The notes under the pieces were generated by a model. The model was not told where the DNA came from and did not search any database. It was given only the letters and a program-made list of their open reading frames with translations. This document shows, piece after piece, positions 47,696 through 62,499 of a DNA stretch of 64,000 nt. The DNA comes from Bolinopsis microptera. Its lineage: Eukaryota > Ctenophora > Tentaculata > Lobata > Bolinopsidae. Every line of letters begins with the position of its first letter. Position 1 is the first letter of the stretch. The position numbers and the translations under genes are program-made. The DNA lies in contig NC_087076.1 in the NCBI RefSeq assembly GCF_026151205.1, positions 15,832,419-15,896,418 on the forward strand, given 5' to 3'.

Positions 47696-49777
47696 TGCGT
47701 CCAATCATTAACATTTCGTTCTTTCGTGGCTTTGACAATGTTTACTGCTTTAAAGGGAAAGCAGGGTTAATGTTGGGAAATTAATTTTATAATTAATCTT
47801 ATAAGAAATGCTTTTAGTTTCCGATTTAACGCCATATATATACAATATTGGTCGCGATCAAGTTTCCAAGTATAAACATTGTCATTTCCAGTGAAGATAA
47901 TGGGTCAAATCCTAACCTTCACCGTTTAATTACATTCATATGGATGTTGATAGATTTACTCTTCAAGCGAATTTTGAAATAGATTCAACGTAAGTTACCG
48001 TGACGAATCAATGCATTTGGAAGGTTTTGTAGATTGAAATTTAAATGTACGATTAAATCGAACCGTAACCCAACCATGTTCGCAGAATTTCATACACTGT
48101 AAATGCAAATGTTGGTTTGTAAAATACACAAAGATTAAAAAGCACGCAGCATTCTATCTAAATTCTACATTAAAAATCTTTATCGAATCTTTGGGTTTCT
48201 TTTCTTGTGTGATGATCAGTGTATGGAGACTAATTCTGAATGTTTATCATTTTTGTTTGCTTGCTTTTTGGGATACCTGGCCATGGGATGTTAACGTTAT
48301 TCGCCATTTAATGACATGATATTATAACGAAATGATGCATAAAAAGGATTATTATTCATGCAGAATTTTTGCTTGAATGAGTTGCATAACCCGCATTTAA
48401 CTTGCATAAAACATAGGTCGCACTTTTACCCATTTTTACCAAATTAAATCATTGCATCTATTAGCTGTGACCCTCAAAAATCCAAAATATAATCATTTAA
48501 TGCTGCTCAGGACTCGCTACAGAAGATCAGAAGTTCAGATTGACACGACAAAGCTGGTTATACCCAGCAACCACGCATAGCACCTAGCAACCACGTAGCA
48601 ACCTTGCATAGCACCTAGGACTAGGAACTAGTAGAATGTACATTGTCAAAGGAACTTCAAGGACCCTTGGCATGTAGGAGAGAGTGGGTAAATGTAAGCC
48701 CGCGTGGGTAAATGTGAGCCGCGCCGTTCAAGTAGACGAGTGGTCTTATCGTGACGATATGGATCTTATCTATTGACTTGTTTGATTTTATTGTATTATA
48801 TCTGTGAATTCACGGCCTGACTTTAAGTTTACTTTATTTAATTTAAATTACGTTCGAGCTGTAGTTCTATATTATAATGGTGTAATTCCTTTCAACAGGG
48901 ATGCAGGTTATGAAGTATACTTAGCAGTTAGATCATGATTCATGCTCATAGTTTATCAATAGCCCCTTTTTGTTTTCAATTCTGAAAACATGCGATCACT
49001 TGGACATAGCCTGTTGTAGATTTAATCTTTTTTATTGAACATTTTCTGAGCTTAATCGATGTTTGTATAACCTTGTTAAAAGAAATTGGACTTGGCTATT
49101 TTAGATATAGGTAGAAAAGATGCTTTCTTAATTTGATAAATTATTTCTATATTATTTAAAGTTATATGTTATGTATGTTCTTAGTTTGAATCGCACGATC
49201 TTAATATGGATGTCTGAACATTTCAGTTTAAGACCTGTTTCATAATTATTATAAGGCTGTTTTAGCTTAATGCCCTTTATTCTGACATTTTAGTTGGGCT
49301 GCTGCTTTCGGAGAAAAGGCCTTTAGCTTAAGTTCTATCAGTTATTCAAAACTATTCTAGACTGTTTGACCGAGTAATTTGCCAAAGCTTGTTTATATTT
49401 GATTGATTCTGATTGCTATTATTAAACCCTGTAACATATATTTCTGTTTTGTACAAATTATTACCATTTATTCCCTCCAATATTCATTTTATATGTTACA
49501 CAGAACTGACTTTGTTTTCGGAGTTTTGAAATAAAAACCGTCCGTCAAACAGATGTGACTGAAAATTTCACACAAAAAAAACAATTTTCCAGATCATTCC
49601 GCTAAAAACCCCATAATAACAGATAAACAATATCCAATTAACGTTTTTAACTCTTTCTAAACATCAGTATCTCAATTTAGCCGAAGGTAGTAGACAACAC
49701 ACCAATACAACCCAAGAAGAAGACAGCGCATATTTGGCACTTTTCCAGAAGTGCATATTTGTCACTTGTCCAGACAG
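47696..49777. other. region after kinase exon 10, no gene seen
   Basis: AT-rich. A short degenerate repeat 'agcaaccacgcatagcacct' lies at 48569-48620 and a doubled 'gtgggtaaatgt' at about 48686-48717. No supported gene. Confidence 0.4.
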
Positions 49778-49846
49778 TGGTGGTGATTCCTGGACGCTAT
49801 GGCTCCTCCGCTCAAACACTCCTCACACCTCCCATCTTGTCGATAG
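49778..49846 (+). CDS. candidate additional kinase C-terminal exon (weak)
   Basis: A 69-base open segment lies between an acag acceptor and a gataG|gtaagc donor. Spliced to exon 9 it keeps the phase shared by exons 7-9 and would read SGGDSWTLWLLRSNTPHTSH then LVDR. No homology supports it, and no continuing exon was found, so it may be chance. Confidence 0.25.
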
Positions 49847-51869
49847 GTAAGCGTGAAATATCAGCTTCAGAAAACCGAACTATCCCGAGTTTATCGCACA
49901 TGTTTTAGAAGGAATGCTGTAGGGGGTGGATTTGAGTGGCTCTGAGGATCATGTCGGCGGTATTCGGGGTGACTGACTGGCTGGCTGAGCTGGAGGTAAC
50001 GCTCAGGCCTGGTGTTGCTAGGAGACGGTGGCTCCCCCGTGCTCTGTGATAGTCTGGTGGCACCGCTCTCAAAAGAGTGGCGCATTCTCTGATCTGCTGA
50101 AATCTAGACAATAGTTGTGGGCATTTCGTTGTTTCTTGTTAGCTTTTGTCGTTGTGAGAGAACTGCCTGAAATCTAATGTCGAGGTCACTTTATGACCAT
50201 TTTCATTGTTATTTCTGGTTAATGTTGTCTTCAGGGACTATTTGGCTGTACTGATACGACAACATGGCTCTTATCCGTAAATTACGGGTGTTAACTGTAC
50301 GAATTTGACGTCAAACAATTGTGATAGAATAATAAACCAAGTGCAATTAGAGGATTTTCAGAGACTTCTTTCTCCCCTTAATTATAGTCTAGCACTAGTT
50401 ATAGTTCATACTTCTAATCAGTGGAACTATTTAGTAGTTGGGATATAAGCAGGCTAGTGGACAGAATATGTAATAACCACAGTGTATATTATGCTGACCA
50501 CGTACTAGTATACTAATAGGTTGGGTAGTCTGTAACATACCGAACATACTTATGTCATCATAATGGTGAGGTTTCTCGGAGATCATTAGAGTTACTCTCC
50601 AGGGAATCAGTGGGTTTACTACAGAGGAGAACAGAGTTTGATAGTGGTAAAGTGTACAGGGTGTTCCAAGACTCGTGTTCAAATTAGAAATTATCATCTT
50701 TCATTTTACGAAGGAGCAAATTATATGCAATCGGTTTTAGAATGCTTTTTAGGTTTTACATTTTATTTATTTCTTGCAAAATCGTTTCAAAACTAATTTT
50801 TTCACAAGTTTGCATTCTGAGTTCTTCTCTGGAACTCTGCTCTTTATTTTAGCAGGGTTTCAGTTTGAGGTTGATGCCTGAGGTAGTGATTTAAATTTTA
50901 AATTAGAGAGGAGACATGTCAAACTTAAAAGGTATAATCTTATGTTTTCCGTTATTACAACTAAATTGCCAGTAATAAGTTCCGTATCTCGAATATATAA
51001 AGATATTGTAGAGCTGTATGTACTACAGGCAGAATGAGATGCTGAATGGCAGAGTGCCAGTGTTATACAGATACAGAATGTACTGTGTATTATTATTATT
51101 GATTAATTACCCACGGATACACTTACAGAAGGGTAACTCCTCTCTTTTGGCCTACTTTTGATAAGTACATTATATCACGCCTCCTCTGGTCGTCTCGCCG
51201 TTATTACTTTTATATGTTGATTAAATTGTGTACTCAGTAGAACACGTGAAGTGTTTGCTTTTCTTTGTCGTCAGGTAGTCCGGATTCCACTACAGCAATA
51301 CCCTGCAGGTACACCCTGAACAAACTGTCTGAACGCCAGTCTTCAATTCTAATCTAATCATAGGTCGTACGTTTAAATATAATTGCTGGCATTATTTACT
51401 TGTTGCATTATAACCCATAAAAACTACTCCCGGCTCATAATAGAGCGTAAGCGTAGTTATTTTACAACCCTAGTCCCGGTTAAACTGTGTTAATAATTTG
51501 ACCGGCGGCTAGTTTGACGGCTCGTATGAGATGACTTTTTACAATATCCCGACGCACAGCTTGTCCTTTCTTTTTAAGTTTTCACCGACGAATCTCAGAT
51601 ATTTGAGATATTTGGTAGTGTCGTCAGGTCCCAGTACTGAGCTGAACAAAATGAGAACCTCTATCAAAGGAGTCAAGACCAGTGACAAATGACGTGTGCT
51701 CGAGTTAAAGAACGTTGCTTATACGTCCAGAAACAAGTTTCAATAATCGCAGGACACTTCTGATATTTACAATACCCTCTAAATCTAATATCCATCTCTC
51801 TCGTTTGAGTCGTTACCCCGCTCCATGCAGCATCGACCCGCTCACTAACTAACAGTAACAGTTAATACT
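49847..51869. other. no gene seen
   Basis: Non-coding on inspection; short ORFs lack splice context or family resemblance. Nothing repetitive of note. Confidence 0.35.
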
Positions 51870-52015
51870 GTCGGTACACTCGTCGGTACACTCGTCATAA
51901 CACACTTGTAAGTACACTTGCACTTGTCAGTACACTCGTCAGTACACTCGTCAGTACACTCGTCAGTACACTCGTCAGTACACTCGTCAGTACACTCGTC
52001 AGTACACTCGTCAGT
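51870..52015. repeat. 12-bp array CGTCAGTACACT
   Basis: About 11 units; the first few are degenerate (tcggtacactcg, aagtacacttgc), the last eight essentially perfect. Confidence 0.95.
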
Positions 52016-52371
52016 CATCTCTCGTGCATTAACAGATTAAAATCCAAAATAACGGTCACGACGTCACGTATAAAATCAAATATGGTTCACCTCCTCACGT
52101 CCACTGGGCAGATATATTGTTTGACATTATTTTATTCGTTGGACCATTATATCGTGGTTATTCTACAGAATGAGATTGGGTTGGTTCGGCCGTTAGAGAG
52201 TATCGTTTACTTGTTTGCCTTGATCTCTTAATATACATCATTGTTCATGACCAACCGAAAGTTCAGAGCTTTCGGGCATCATGATGACTCTATTGAATAT
52301 TCTGAATAAATACATGCTTAATATGCCATACTCTGTTTATGGGTATATGCTTGATGAATTAGATATATTAT

Positions 52372-52430
52372 ATATTGTGAGGGTGGTTCAACCTATATAT
52401 CATATATAGGTTGAACCACCCTCACAATAT
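52372..52430. repeat. 59-bp near-perfect palindrome
   Basis: Two exactly complementary 29-base arms (start atattgtgagggtggttcaa, then cctatatat) surround a single central C at 52401. No mismatch. Such long perfect dyads are usually unstable, so this is either recent, functionally kept, or an assembly fold-back. Confidence 0.95.
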
Positions 52431-52647
52431 CACTACTTGGTTGCCGACTGTAACATGTGTGTTGGTGTGCTGTTTTATTCAGGGTATTCTGCTGTATTCA
52501 GGATATTCACGAAACATTGGAACGGCTTTAAATATTATGTTGTTTCCTTTAAATATCTATACATCATTTTATGAGGGAGCAGTCCACTATATTTTCCACT
52601 CATTTTCTTTAATCTGTTAAGATTTTGTTACAACCAGTTCAGATGTA

Positions 52648-53169
52648 TCAATACTAATAATCCCAAAATGTGTGTCTGTCTGTCTGTCTGTGTGTGGGAA
52701 ATTTCCGAACGGTTTAATCTAGAAAACGGTAAGAGTTATGGGACTGGCATGGGTTTTCCGGTATAGTTTCAAACAAACTCTGTCGAAGCCAATGTGCAAA
52801 TTTTAAAAAAATCGGCCTGTGGTAAGTGGTTTAATTGATGGTTTTGTACTGCAAATGTGATATCAAAGTGACTCACTTTTTGTCCCTCTCACACTCTCTC
52901 CTTAATCACCCTCTCTTCCCATTTACAGCTCCCCTAATTACCGCTTTGTACATAATTAGGTAATTTGGCAGTGGAGCCTATTAAGTATTACTATTGGATA
53001 CTTATAGTATTACGTGATGGGCCTCTCAAAATTAAATTTACTCTATAAATGGGGTCGGTTTCAACTGAGCGAGTTTATACTTTTGCACAATTTTAACTTT
53101 TGCACTGTTCATACTTTTGCAAATCAACTGCGATAGCGAAATCCCTGCCGTAGGCACGGGTTACACTAG
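52648..53169 (+). mobile_element. non-autonomous Helitron-like element 2
   Basis: Begins TCAATACTAATAATCCCAAA after A (52647), followed by a TGTC microsatellite and 'ttccgaacggtttaatctag'. It ends with a hairpin (CCCTGCC-GTA-GGCACGGG) and TTACACTAG before T (53170). It has the TC start, CTRR end with subterminal hairpin, and A/T target expected of Helitrons. Homologous to 31359-31983 on the opposite strand, 522 against 625 bases. No ORF. Confidence 0.8.
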
Positions 53170-53170
53170 T

Positions 53171-54285
53171 ATTACATATTGTGAGCATGTATCTAAAATA
53201 TATACTTCATCTTGGCTTACTTGGTTTATAATTTAGCCACAGTAAATTATTTGCTCATTTCTCGTGCGGAATATATACCAGATATACATTCTGTACATGT
53301 ATGTAGTATGTTCTCTATGATATTATAATTTTATTTAATATTTCTTTGTATGTTACTTGTTCGTTTACAACATATAGTCTCATAATTTGTACGAAATAAG
53401 GTTTAAGTTTACCGTTAATTTTTCAGTAGATGCTTGGTCTGCCTGCTCCTAATTTTAGCTTTCAAAACGTGGCTATTACAAATAGGAAAACTTTCTGAGT
53501 AAATCAAATGTAAAATTAGAAACTGTAATTATGTCAATAAAACCATTAAAGTGAATATTCGCATAATTAAGGTGCCATTTAGTAGGGTGTGCATTGTGTA
53601 AATCTGGTGCTGGAAGAGGCAGCTGAGTTTAATACACTATAAGCACAATACACTGTGCAGTGTACATATAATACTGGGTTAAGTTCTCTTCAGTTGTGTC
53701 CCACAACGACAAGTTTTATGAAATAATGTATAAATTCGCTGAACCGAGCGCTTATCATCATCCACCACCTACACTTCTCTCTTGGCTCCTATTGGTTGAT
53801 ACCCCACACGTGGAGCTGTATGATCGTCTGATTGGAGGACCCCCAGCACACATGTGAACAGTAATAGTGCAGTAATTGTATATTAGAGAGACAGAGAGAG
53901 AGCGTATAACGATGTGTATAGTTGTCATGGTTACAATGGCAGTGTACTGGCTCACTACTGGGTGGGTATATGTGTAGTAGTTCAGCCTTGTACCTAATTC
54001 AGTTATTATATGTAGTATGCGTCTTTAAGTGAATATTACTGAAGTCTGAAGTCTGAACTCTTGTTGTTGTTGTTGTTGTTGTTCGAACGTGTGTTGACTT
54101 AGATTGTCATATTCGTGTCTAAGCGGGGCTAGTATTTCCTTCCTGTGTCCCATTATATGTCTCAGTCTGCTCTTAAAGATTATATTTTTATCATAAAGCT
54201 TACAGTTATAATCGTTCGTGTTATCAAATTTTACCTTGTAGCTGCATCAGTACTTTTAGCTATAATACTGTTATACAATACTAGG
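53171..54285. other. no gene seen
   Basis: AT-rich; short TTG run at 54061-54082 and a GA run near 53886. No supported gene. Confidence 0.35.
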
Positions 54286-54710
54286 TTCACCCTACACCCT
54301 ACACCCTACACCCTACACCCTACACCCTACACCCTACACCCTACACCCTACACCCTACACCCTACACCCTACACCCTACACCCTACACCCTACACCCTAC
54401 ACCCTACACCCTTCACCCTACACCCTACACCCTACACCCTACACCCTACACCCTACACCCTACACCCTACGCCCTACACCCTACACCCTACACCCTACAC
54501 CCTGCACCCTACACCTTACATCCTACACCCTACACCTTACATCCTACACCCTACACCATACACCTTACACCTTACACCTTACACCCTACACCCTACACCC
54601 TACACCCTACACCCTACACCCTACACCCTACACATTACACCTTACACCTTACACCTTACACCCTACACCTTACACCTTACACCTTACACCCTACACCCTA
54701 CACCCTACAC
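54286..54710. repeat. TACACCC 7-bp array (telomere-like variant)
   Basis: About 60 tandem 7-mers, with TACACCT and TACATCC variants increasing towards the right end. The complementary strand is GGGTGTA, a G-rich word similar to but distinct from TTAGGG. Seven codons per three units give an open frame (HPTPYTL), not a gene. Confidence 0.95.
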
Positions 54711-57110
54711 TGTTTAACACTATACAGATGTCTGCTTCCATCATCAGATCAATCTCATTGATTAAATAATCTCCCAGCTCTGCTATCTTGTGTCATGTGT
54801 GTGTGGCTCCTACACATTCAGTGTGTTGGTGAGGTGTGACACGTGTGTGCTCCTACACATTGAATGTGTTGGTGAGGTGTGACATATACTGGCAGCACTC
54901 TAATAATGCACTCTGTCTGTCTGTCTTAACACTGATCTTATTTGTGATTGTGTCGCCGCTAAATTGACGCCGTTTTAATTCGATTCCAGTGTTCCATTTA
55001 CATTTATGTGATTAAGAGACGGTATTTTATTCGGTAATTGTTGTGGAGATAGGTCTGGCAAATTACCAAGCAAAATACCTGGAAGTGAGAGTGGGAAAGA
55101 AGGCGTGGCAGGGGAACAAGCTAAGAAACAACCACATTCCTGAAGAGCAGTGTGACGTATCTTTAATTAGGGTAATTGTTATCCGCATTAATGAGGAGGA
55201 GGAGTGCCCACACTGTCCGCGGTTGCAGGTTTCAGTTTTACATTGTTCTAATAACTTAATAACTTAATAAGATTTGTAAGAGAGGTAGTGGGTAGGAGGT
55301 CTCCGATAATATAAGCTATTTTTAGTACCAGTATATTTACTGTAGTGATCTATTTTGAGATATATATATCAGTATCACGGTCTTCTTTATCGCGTTACTT
55401 TCATTCAATTTACCGGCCGTTTTACGTGATAATTGTGCGTATTTACTGTTCAGTGGTCCGAATAGGAATATCAGTTGCTTGTTTTAGTGTTGCAGATATT
55501 CTGTGTAGTGAACCTTTATATTCTCATGTCGGAGAGTGAGTGATACCAGGTGACATTTATAGCCATACTACAGCCTGTTATATACTACACTTTATATATC
55601 ATTACTATACACACTGGCTTACTCACATCATAGTTTAAAGCTGCAGATTTAACAGTTTGATATAGGCTTATTGTTCTGCACGCTCTAGCTGCTGTGTTCA
55701 CTGTACGTTGTATAGTGTATAAGTATACTGTATACCTTAGAATGTATACTTTATACTCTATATTGTATATTGTAAAATGTACAATACACTATACAGTATA
55801 GTGTATACAGTCTACAGTGTCCGATCACCGATATGCACAACAGTTTTCAGGTTGTCTGTATAATATGTACGGGGTTTTGTCCTCCCGTTTTCCTGGTATA
55901 TATATAGACTATTATAGAGAGTATACTCTTCTGGTAGCAGTCATCGTCATAATATTGTGGCGAGTACTAACTAGTACACAAAATAAGTAAATAAATTTTA
56001 AGTTTTTTATCCGCACACTGCACTCGTAAAAGAAACGATCGACTTCAAGACTTTCTGAAATCGAAGGAAACAATTAATTAAGGTTCGCGGCCGATGAAAA
56101 ATGGGGAATGTGTGAGAAGTGAGTTAATAGAGATGGTGAAAAGAAGTTGAGAGTTCTATTTAAGCGTTGTCTGAGTGGTGGCTGGGAAGTGTGTTCCCGT
56201 ACTGTGTCCTAGTTCATAAGGTGTTGAAGTCGCTCTACACCCCATTTCTCGACAGCTCCTCTTTTAATTATCCTCGTCTCCTCGTCTCCCAAACAGTCGA
56301 GAGTTCCCTCTCAAAGTCTGAGCACTGCTCACATACTGCTTACGCTTTTTTTAATTATATTCCTCTGAAAACATTTAATTTCCCTTCCTCTGGGGATTCG
56401 AAACACGTGTTATCGTGTTCTGCCACGTGTTGTGTTGCCATGGTTACTAGACCACGACGCTGTCTGTATCTAGAAGTGTAAGCATGTCACAATATCTCCA
56501 TTTCATGCCTACTGTATTTTGGTTCTCTTAATTCATCACCAGTTTCTGCTAACTCGTACGCCTGGGTAACCGTTAGTTTTCAACCGATATCTCATTGACC
56601 TATTAACTTATTAACTCATTAAATGTACGATATTGTTTTATCGAAATGTACTATTTATGTGGCTTCAAACTGTTTTGTAACGGTTTTTATAAACACTAAA
56701 CACTTGGTACATCTTGTCTCCTGATAGCAATTTACTATAATATTATATACTACTGTTATAATTTATATAAAGCTAATATTTATATAGTTTGTAGTTACTG
56801 CTAAGGACTACTGTATAACAACTATTTATTATATGATATATGCGTATTTCTCAACAGCTAGACGATTCAATTTGTCTGAATTTTTGCTAACTCGAGCTTG
56901 AGAAATTCTCAATGTTGCTGTCGTAAATTGAAGCCTTTTACTTAGTCTTTAACTTTCACTACCGATCAGATTTATTGACGATTCATATTAAGGGTCAGAT
57001 TGCCGAGGTATTTGTGGGAATTTAAGAGAATTTAAGAGTATTCCGTCATTGGATTCCAAGTCAACTTAAAAGTTAAACATTTCGTTTTTTGACCCACACC
57101 CAGCACAATA
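54711..57110. other. no gene seen
   Basis: Non-coding on inspection. A near-palindrome 'acactatacagtatagtgt' lies at about 55786-55804 among other TATACAC words. Open frames at 55043-55267 and 56167-56481 have no recognisable domains. Confidence 0.35.
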
Positions 57111-57111
57111 T

Positions 57112-58018
57112 TTACGCGTGTAGTTTATACACCTTGTACAGTTTACACACAATGCACGTGTAGTTTACATTGTACAATACACGTGTAGTTTACACTGTAC
57201 AATACACGTGTTGTTTACACTGTACAATACACGTGTTGTTTACACTGTACAATACACGTGTAGTTTACACACAATACACGTGTAGTTTACACACAATACA
57301 CGTGTAGTTTACACACAATACACGTGTAGTTTACACACAATGCACGTGTAGTTTACACACAATATACGTGTAGTTTACACTGTACAATACGCGTGTAGTT
57401 TACACACACTCACACAATACACGTGTAGTTTACACACAATACACGTGTAGTTTACACACAATACACGTGTAGTTTACACACAATACACGTGTAGTTTACA
57501 CTGTACAATGCACGTGTAGTTTACACACAATACACGTGTAGTTTACACACAATACACGTGTAGGTTACACTGTACAATACACGTGTAGTTTACACACAAT
57601 ACACGTGTAATTTACACACAATACACGTGTAGTTTACACACAATACACGTGTAGTTTACACACAATACACTTGTAGTTTACACACAATACACTTGTAGTT
57701 TACACACAATACACGTGTAGTTTACACACAATACACGTGTAGTTTACACACAATACACGTTTAGTTTACACTGTACAATTAACAATACACGTGTAGTTTA
57801 CACACAATACACGTGTTGTTTACACACAATGCACGTGTAGTTTACACACAATGCACGTGTAGGTTACACACAATGCACGTGTAGTTTACACACAATACAC
57901 GTGTAGTTTACACACAATGCACGTGTATTTTACACATAATACACGTGTAGTTTACACACAATACACGTGTAGTTTACACTGTACAATACACGTGTAGTTT
58001 ACACACAATGCACGTGCT
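57112..58018. repeat. 22-bp minisatellite with E-box in each unit (E-box array 3)
   Basis: Units read 'acacgtgtagtttacacaca' plus 'at', with some longer units containing 'ctgtacaat'. There are roughly 40 copies over 0.9 kb. Nearly every unit carries ACACGTGT, containing the palindromic CACGTG. Stop codons recur in all frames, so it is non-coding. Confidence 0.93.
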
Positions 58019-58369
58019 CGTTATGTAGCAATTTCCCACATTTCCTGGATCTCCTCATTACGGTCCACACTAACTATCTCATATCTGACGGACTCGCTTT
58101 ACTTCAGAGCTGCTATTGTCAGGATTGGTTTGCCCGGCAGAGTTTAGTTTATCCTAATCGTTTCACTAAACCTGGAGTTGCAACGCTTGATCGCCCTATA
58201 GAAATAAATGTAAAGCCCATATATATTGAGCTTGACTGTGGAATGAATTGAACGGTTTTAATTTTATCATATTATTTGTTAATCATATTACAGTTTGTAT
58301 TATAGTTGTAAGAATCATTGCTATTGTGCTGCATTGTGCTGCATTGCACAAGACATTGCCCAATAACTG

Positions 58370-59218
<849 letters not shown>

Positions 59219-59655
59219 TTACTCAATTAGTATTATACCGTGTATACACTGTATAATGATTACACAGTACTAGGTGATCCTTTTGGTTCTATTTACAGTA
59301 TAGTGATTGTTGGGTGGTTACATCATATGGTTAACTGATCAACAATTATCCAGCGTGGTTGCACGTTTTGCAAATTGTAACCAAAATGGTACAGAAATGG
59401 CATTTCCACTTCGGGTGTGATGAAAAACTTGGTTTTCCTCCCACGCGACCTTCTGCAGGAATCCGTATTAGCTGCGAAAAACTCTACTGTTTCAATTACA
59501 TCAGAGTTGCTAATTGGTATCTGAATATTTGAACCTAGCTCTCTTTGAGATCTCCTTAGCTCACTCTTGTTACTATAACATACCTGTCTTGAGGTCTACT
59601 CAGTCAGATCTCATTACTTACTTCTCAGTACACACTTGTGTCACCACTAGTGACT

Positions 59656-59822
59656 CACTACCCCTCCTGTACCCCTCCCGTACCCTCTTGTACCCCTCCC
59701 GTACCCTCTTGTACCCCTCCCGTACCCCTCCCGTACTCCATCCGTACCCCTCCCGTACCCCTCTTGTACCCCTCTTGTACCCCTCCTGTACCCCTCCTGT
59801 ACCCCTCCCGTACCCTCTTGTA
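59656..59822. repeat. GTACCCCTCC 10-11-bp array
   Basis: About 15 units of 'gtacccctcc(c/t)' or 'gtaccctctt'; C-rich on the plus strand. Confidence 0.93.
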
Positions 59823-60125
59823 AACGGTGAGCTTTGTATCGCTCTAACATCCCAATGTACTATGGTCCCCTAATAAAGTGTTGTACCAATAGACAGGGTG
59901 TATTGCGCCACACTGCCCCCTCATTTGCGGTTTACTAGGGCCTCTTAACCCGCTCATCTCTCGTAGAACTGTTATCAGTATATGGTTCGTTACCGCTAAG
60001 ATAAGGTTCCCGCTCGATTCTCTTAACAGTTTAAGTGATATATGAACAATATAACACCACTCCTTTTTAAACTTTTAGATCGGTATACATTTTATGTACA
60101 CTGTACATTGTACATTGTACATGAT

Positions 60126-60831
<706 letters not shown>

Positions 60832-60839
60832 TACATGAT

Positions 60840-62433
60840 ACTTGTAGTGGTGTGCTCATGCCCTCTTACATTAGTTCTCCAAATGTGATATTGATGACAG
60901 TTTTAATGAGCAAATTCTAAGTTGAGGACTGCTGATCACGCCATACATGGGCGTGTCCTCTTCGGTAAAATGTATTGTACATTGTACAATGTACATGTAC
61001 ATTGTACATGTTTATTGTACAAGAACAATCAGAAATAAAACATTCAACTTAAAGTTTCCTGAGAATCTGCATTTTGGTTGTTTTCTTATGCCCCACTTCA
61101 CTATCACATTAGAAGAAATGTTTTCAAAACTTGTCTAATTTAAAAATGCGTGTGCCGGAAATTTGTTTTAAAGTTATATATCAAAGTAAAGCGGAATCCT
61201 AGTGTCACAGTGACGTCAGTTTATTCTGACGTCAGTATAATATATTTCTTATTTGATGAGTGAATGTGTAACACTGCTCAGGTTACAAATTAGCATAGCT
61301 TCCAAACAATGATCCTCCCGACACGTATCATTTTTCAGTGGTTTCCTTTACTTCGACCTGTCATTTCATTCCTGAACTAAATCATTCAAATATTTCGCAT
61401 ATTCTTCCTTTTTGTTTGTATTTTTATTGGTTGTTTGTATGACTTCAGTTCTCAGTGCGTTAAAACTTGGTGTCAAAAATGTGGTTCCAATAGCATTCCA
61501 ATGGAGGTGCACATTATCGTATTATCAGCCCTATATATTCTAGAACATAATACTTCTACAATATGCATATATTCAGAATATTTAGTGATCATTATATTCA
61601 GAACATTTGCAGTGATCACGCATATTTCTAATTTCATGCCAGCTCGAATAGCGGGCCCGTCACAGCACATGTGTCTAAATATTTCGCTCGATTATAGCCA
61701 GCTTTATTACAATATGACTTATTGACAAGCTCTGCGGTGTCCGACAAGTTGCGCCATGTCTAGTTAACAGTTTGTAATGAAGTTACTGTAGTCGGTATTG
61801 CAGACTCATGTACAACATCTGTCAACCGCCCTCCCCACAAATTAGCCTTCTTCAGCTACTTTCATTTTAATGTTTTTTAAATTACTTGACGAGCAAACCG
61901 TTGCGAAGGGTAAAGCTTACATTAGCTTTGACACTAAGTAAATCGTTCATCGAGTTATGGATAATCTCCATACCAGTGCAAGGGACAGGGGTGTAAGAGT
62001 GTACTGATACTAGTAATACACTAGGAAGTTATTGCTGTTTGTCTTTAGTTTGGTGCCTGGATGGCGGCCACTAGTGGTTATAAGGTCGTTATAAGGTTCG
62101 CTGCTCTTTGATCACGGACGGCTGCATCGCTGCGATTCTGTCATAGTGATCTGTACAGGTGTTGCTCAACACCCTTTTTAAAATGTAGTTACCAATACCC
62201 ATAACTGCAGTGTGACCGAGTATTTGCAACGTTTTATAATTTGACATTTTCCACGCTACTTCATTGCAACACATCTCTCAGTAAAACTTATTTTCTAGCT
62301 CGATTGAACCCTCTCTGTCGTTATGGGCCTGAAACTCTGATCTTACTCGGGAGAACGAGCCACACCAACACACGTGCGAGACAAGACGAACATTGCACGT
62401 GGTAGAAGTACGGTAGAAAGTGCGGACGTGCGA
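60840..62433. other. region upstream of NAA60, no gene seen
   Basis: AT-rich. A cluster of 'attgtacaatgtacatgtac' palindromic words lies at 60972-61022, matching similar words at 60100-60125. Approaching 62350-62430 the DNA becomes richer in CG and probably contains the NAA60 promoter and 5' UTR (two CACGTG/GCACGTGG words near 62371 and 62396). Confidence 0.4.
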
Positions 62434-62499
62434 TAAAGTGAGAGCACAACGCTTCGCGAGGGAGCTGGGTGGTTGTGCGCTGTAGTGGAGGTGGACTGC

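Noticed and set aside
51276-51308. Possible small exon between cag and gtacac
   Set aside because: Joined to exon 9 or to 49778-49846 it brings an immediate stop in the required phase, so it does not extend the kinase model.
55043-55267. 74-codon plus-strand frame with a Lys-rich start and CPHC motif
   Set aside because: No recognisable domain, no splice context, and its length is within chance expectation.
56167-56481. 104-codon plus-strand frame
   Set aside because: No family resemblance or conserved motif; the initial ATG is not supported, so I treat it as chance.
57112-58018. CRISPR-like array
   Set aside because: The regular repeats have no unique spacers; they are plain tandem minisatellites in animal DNA. 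The same applies to 26907-27850 and 51870-52015.
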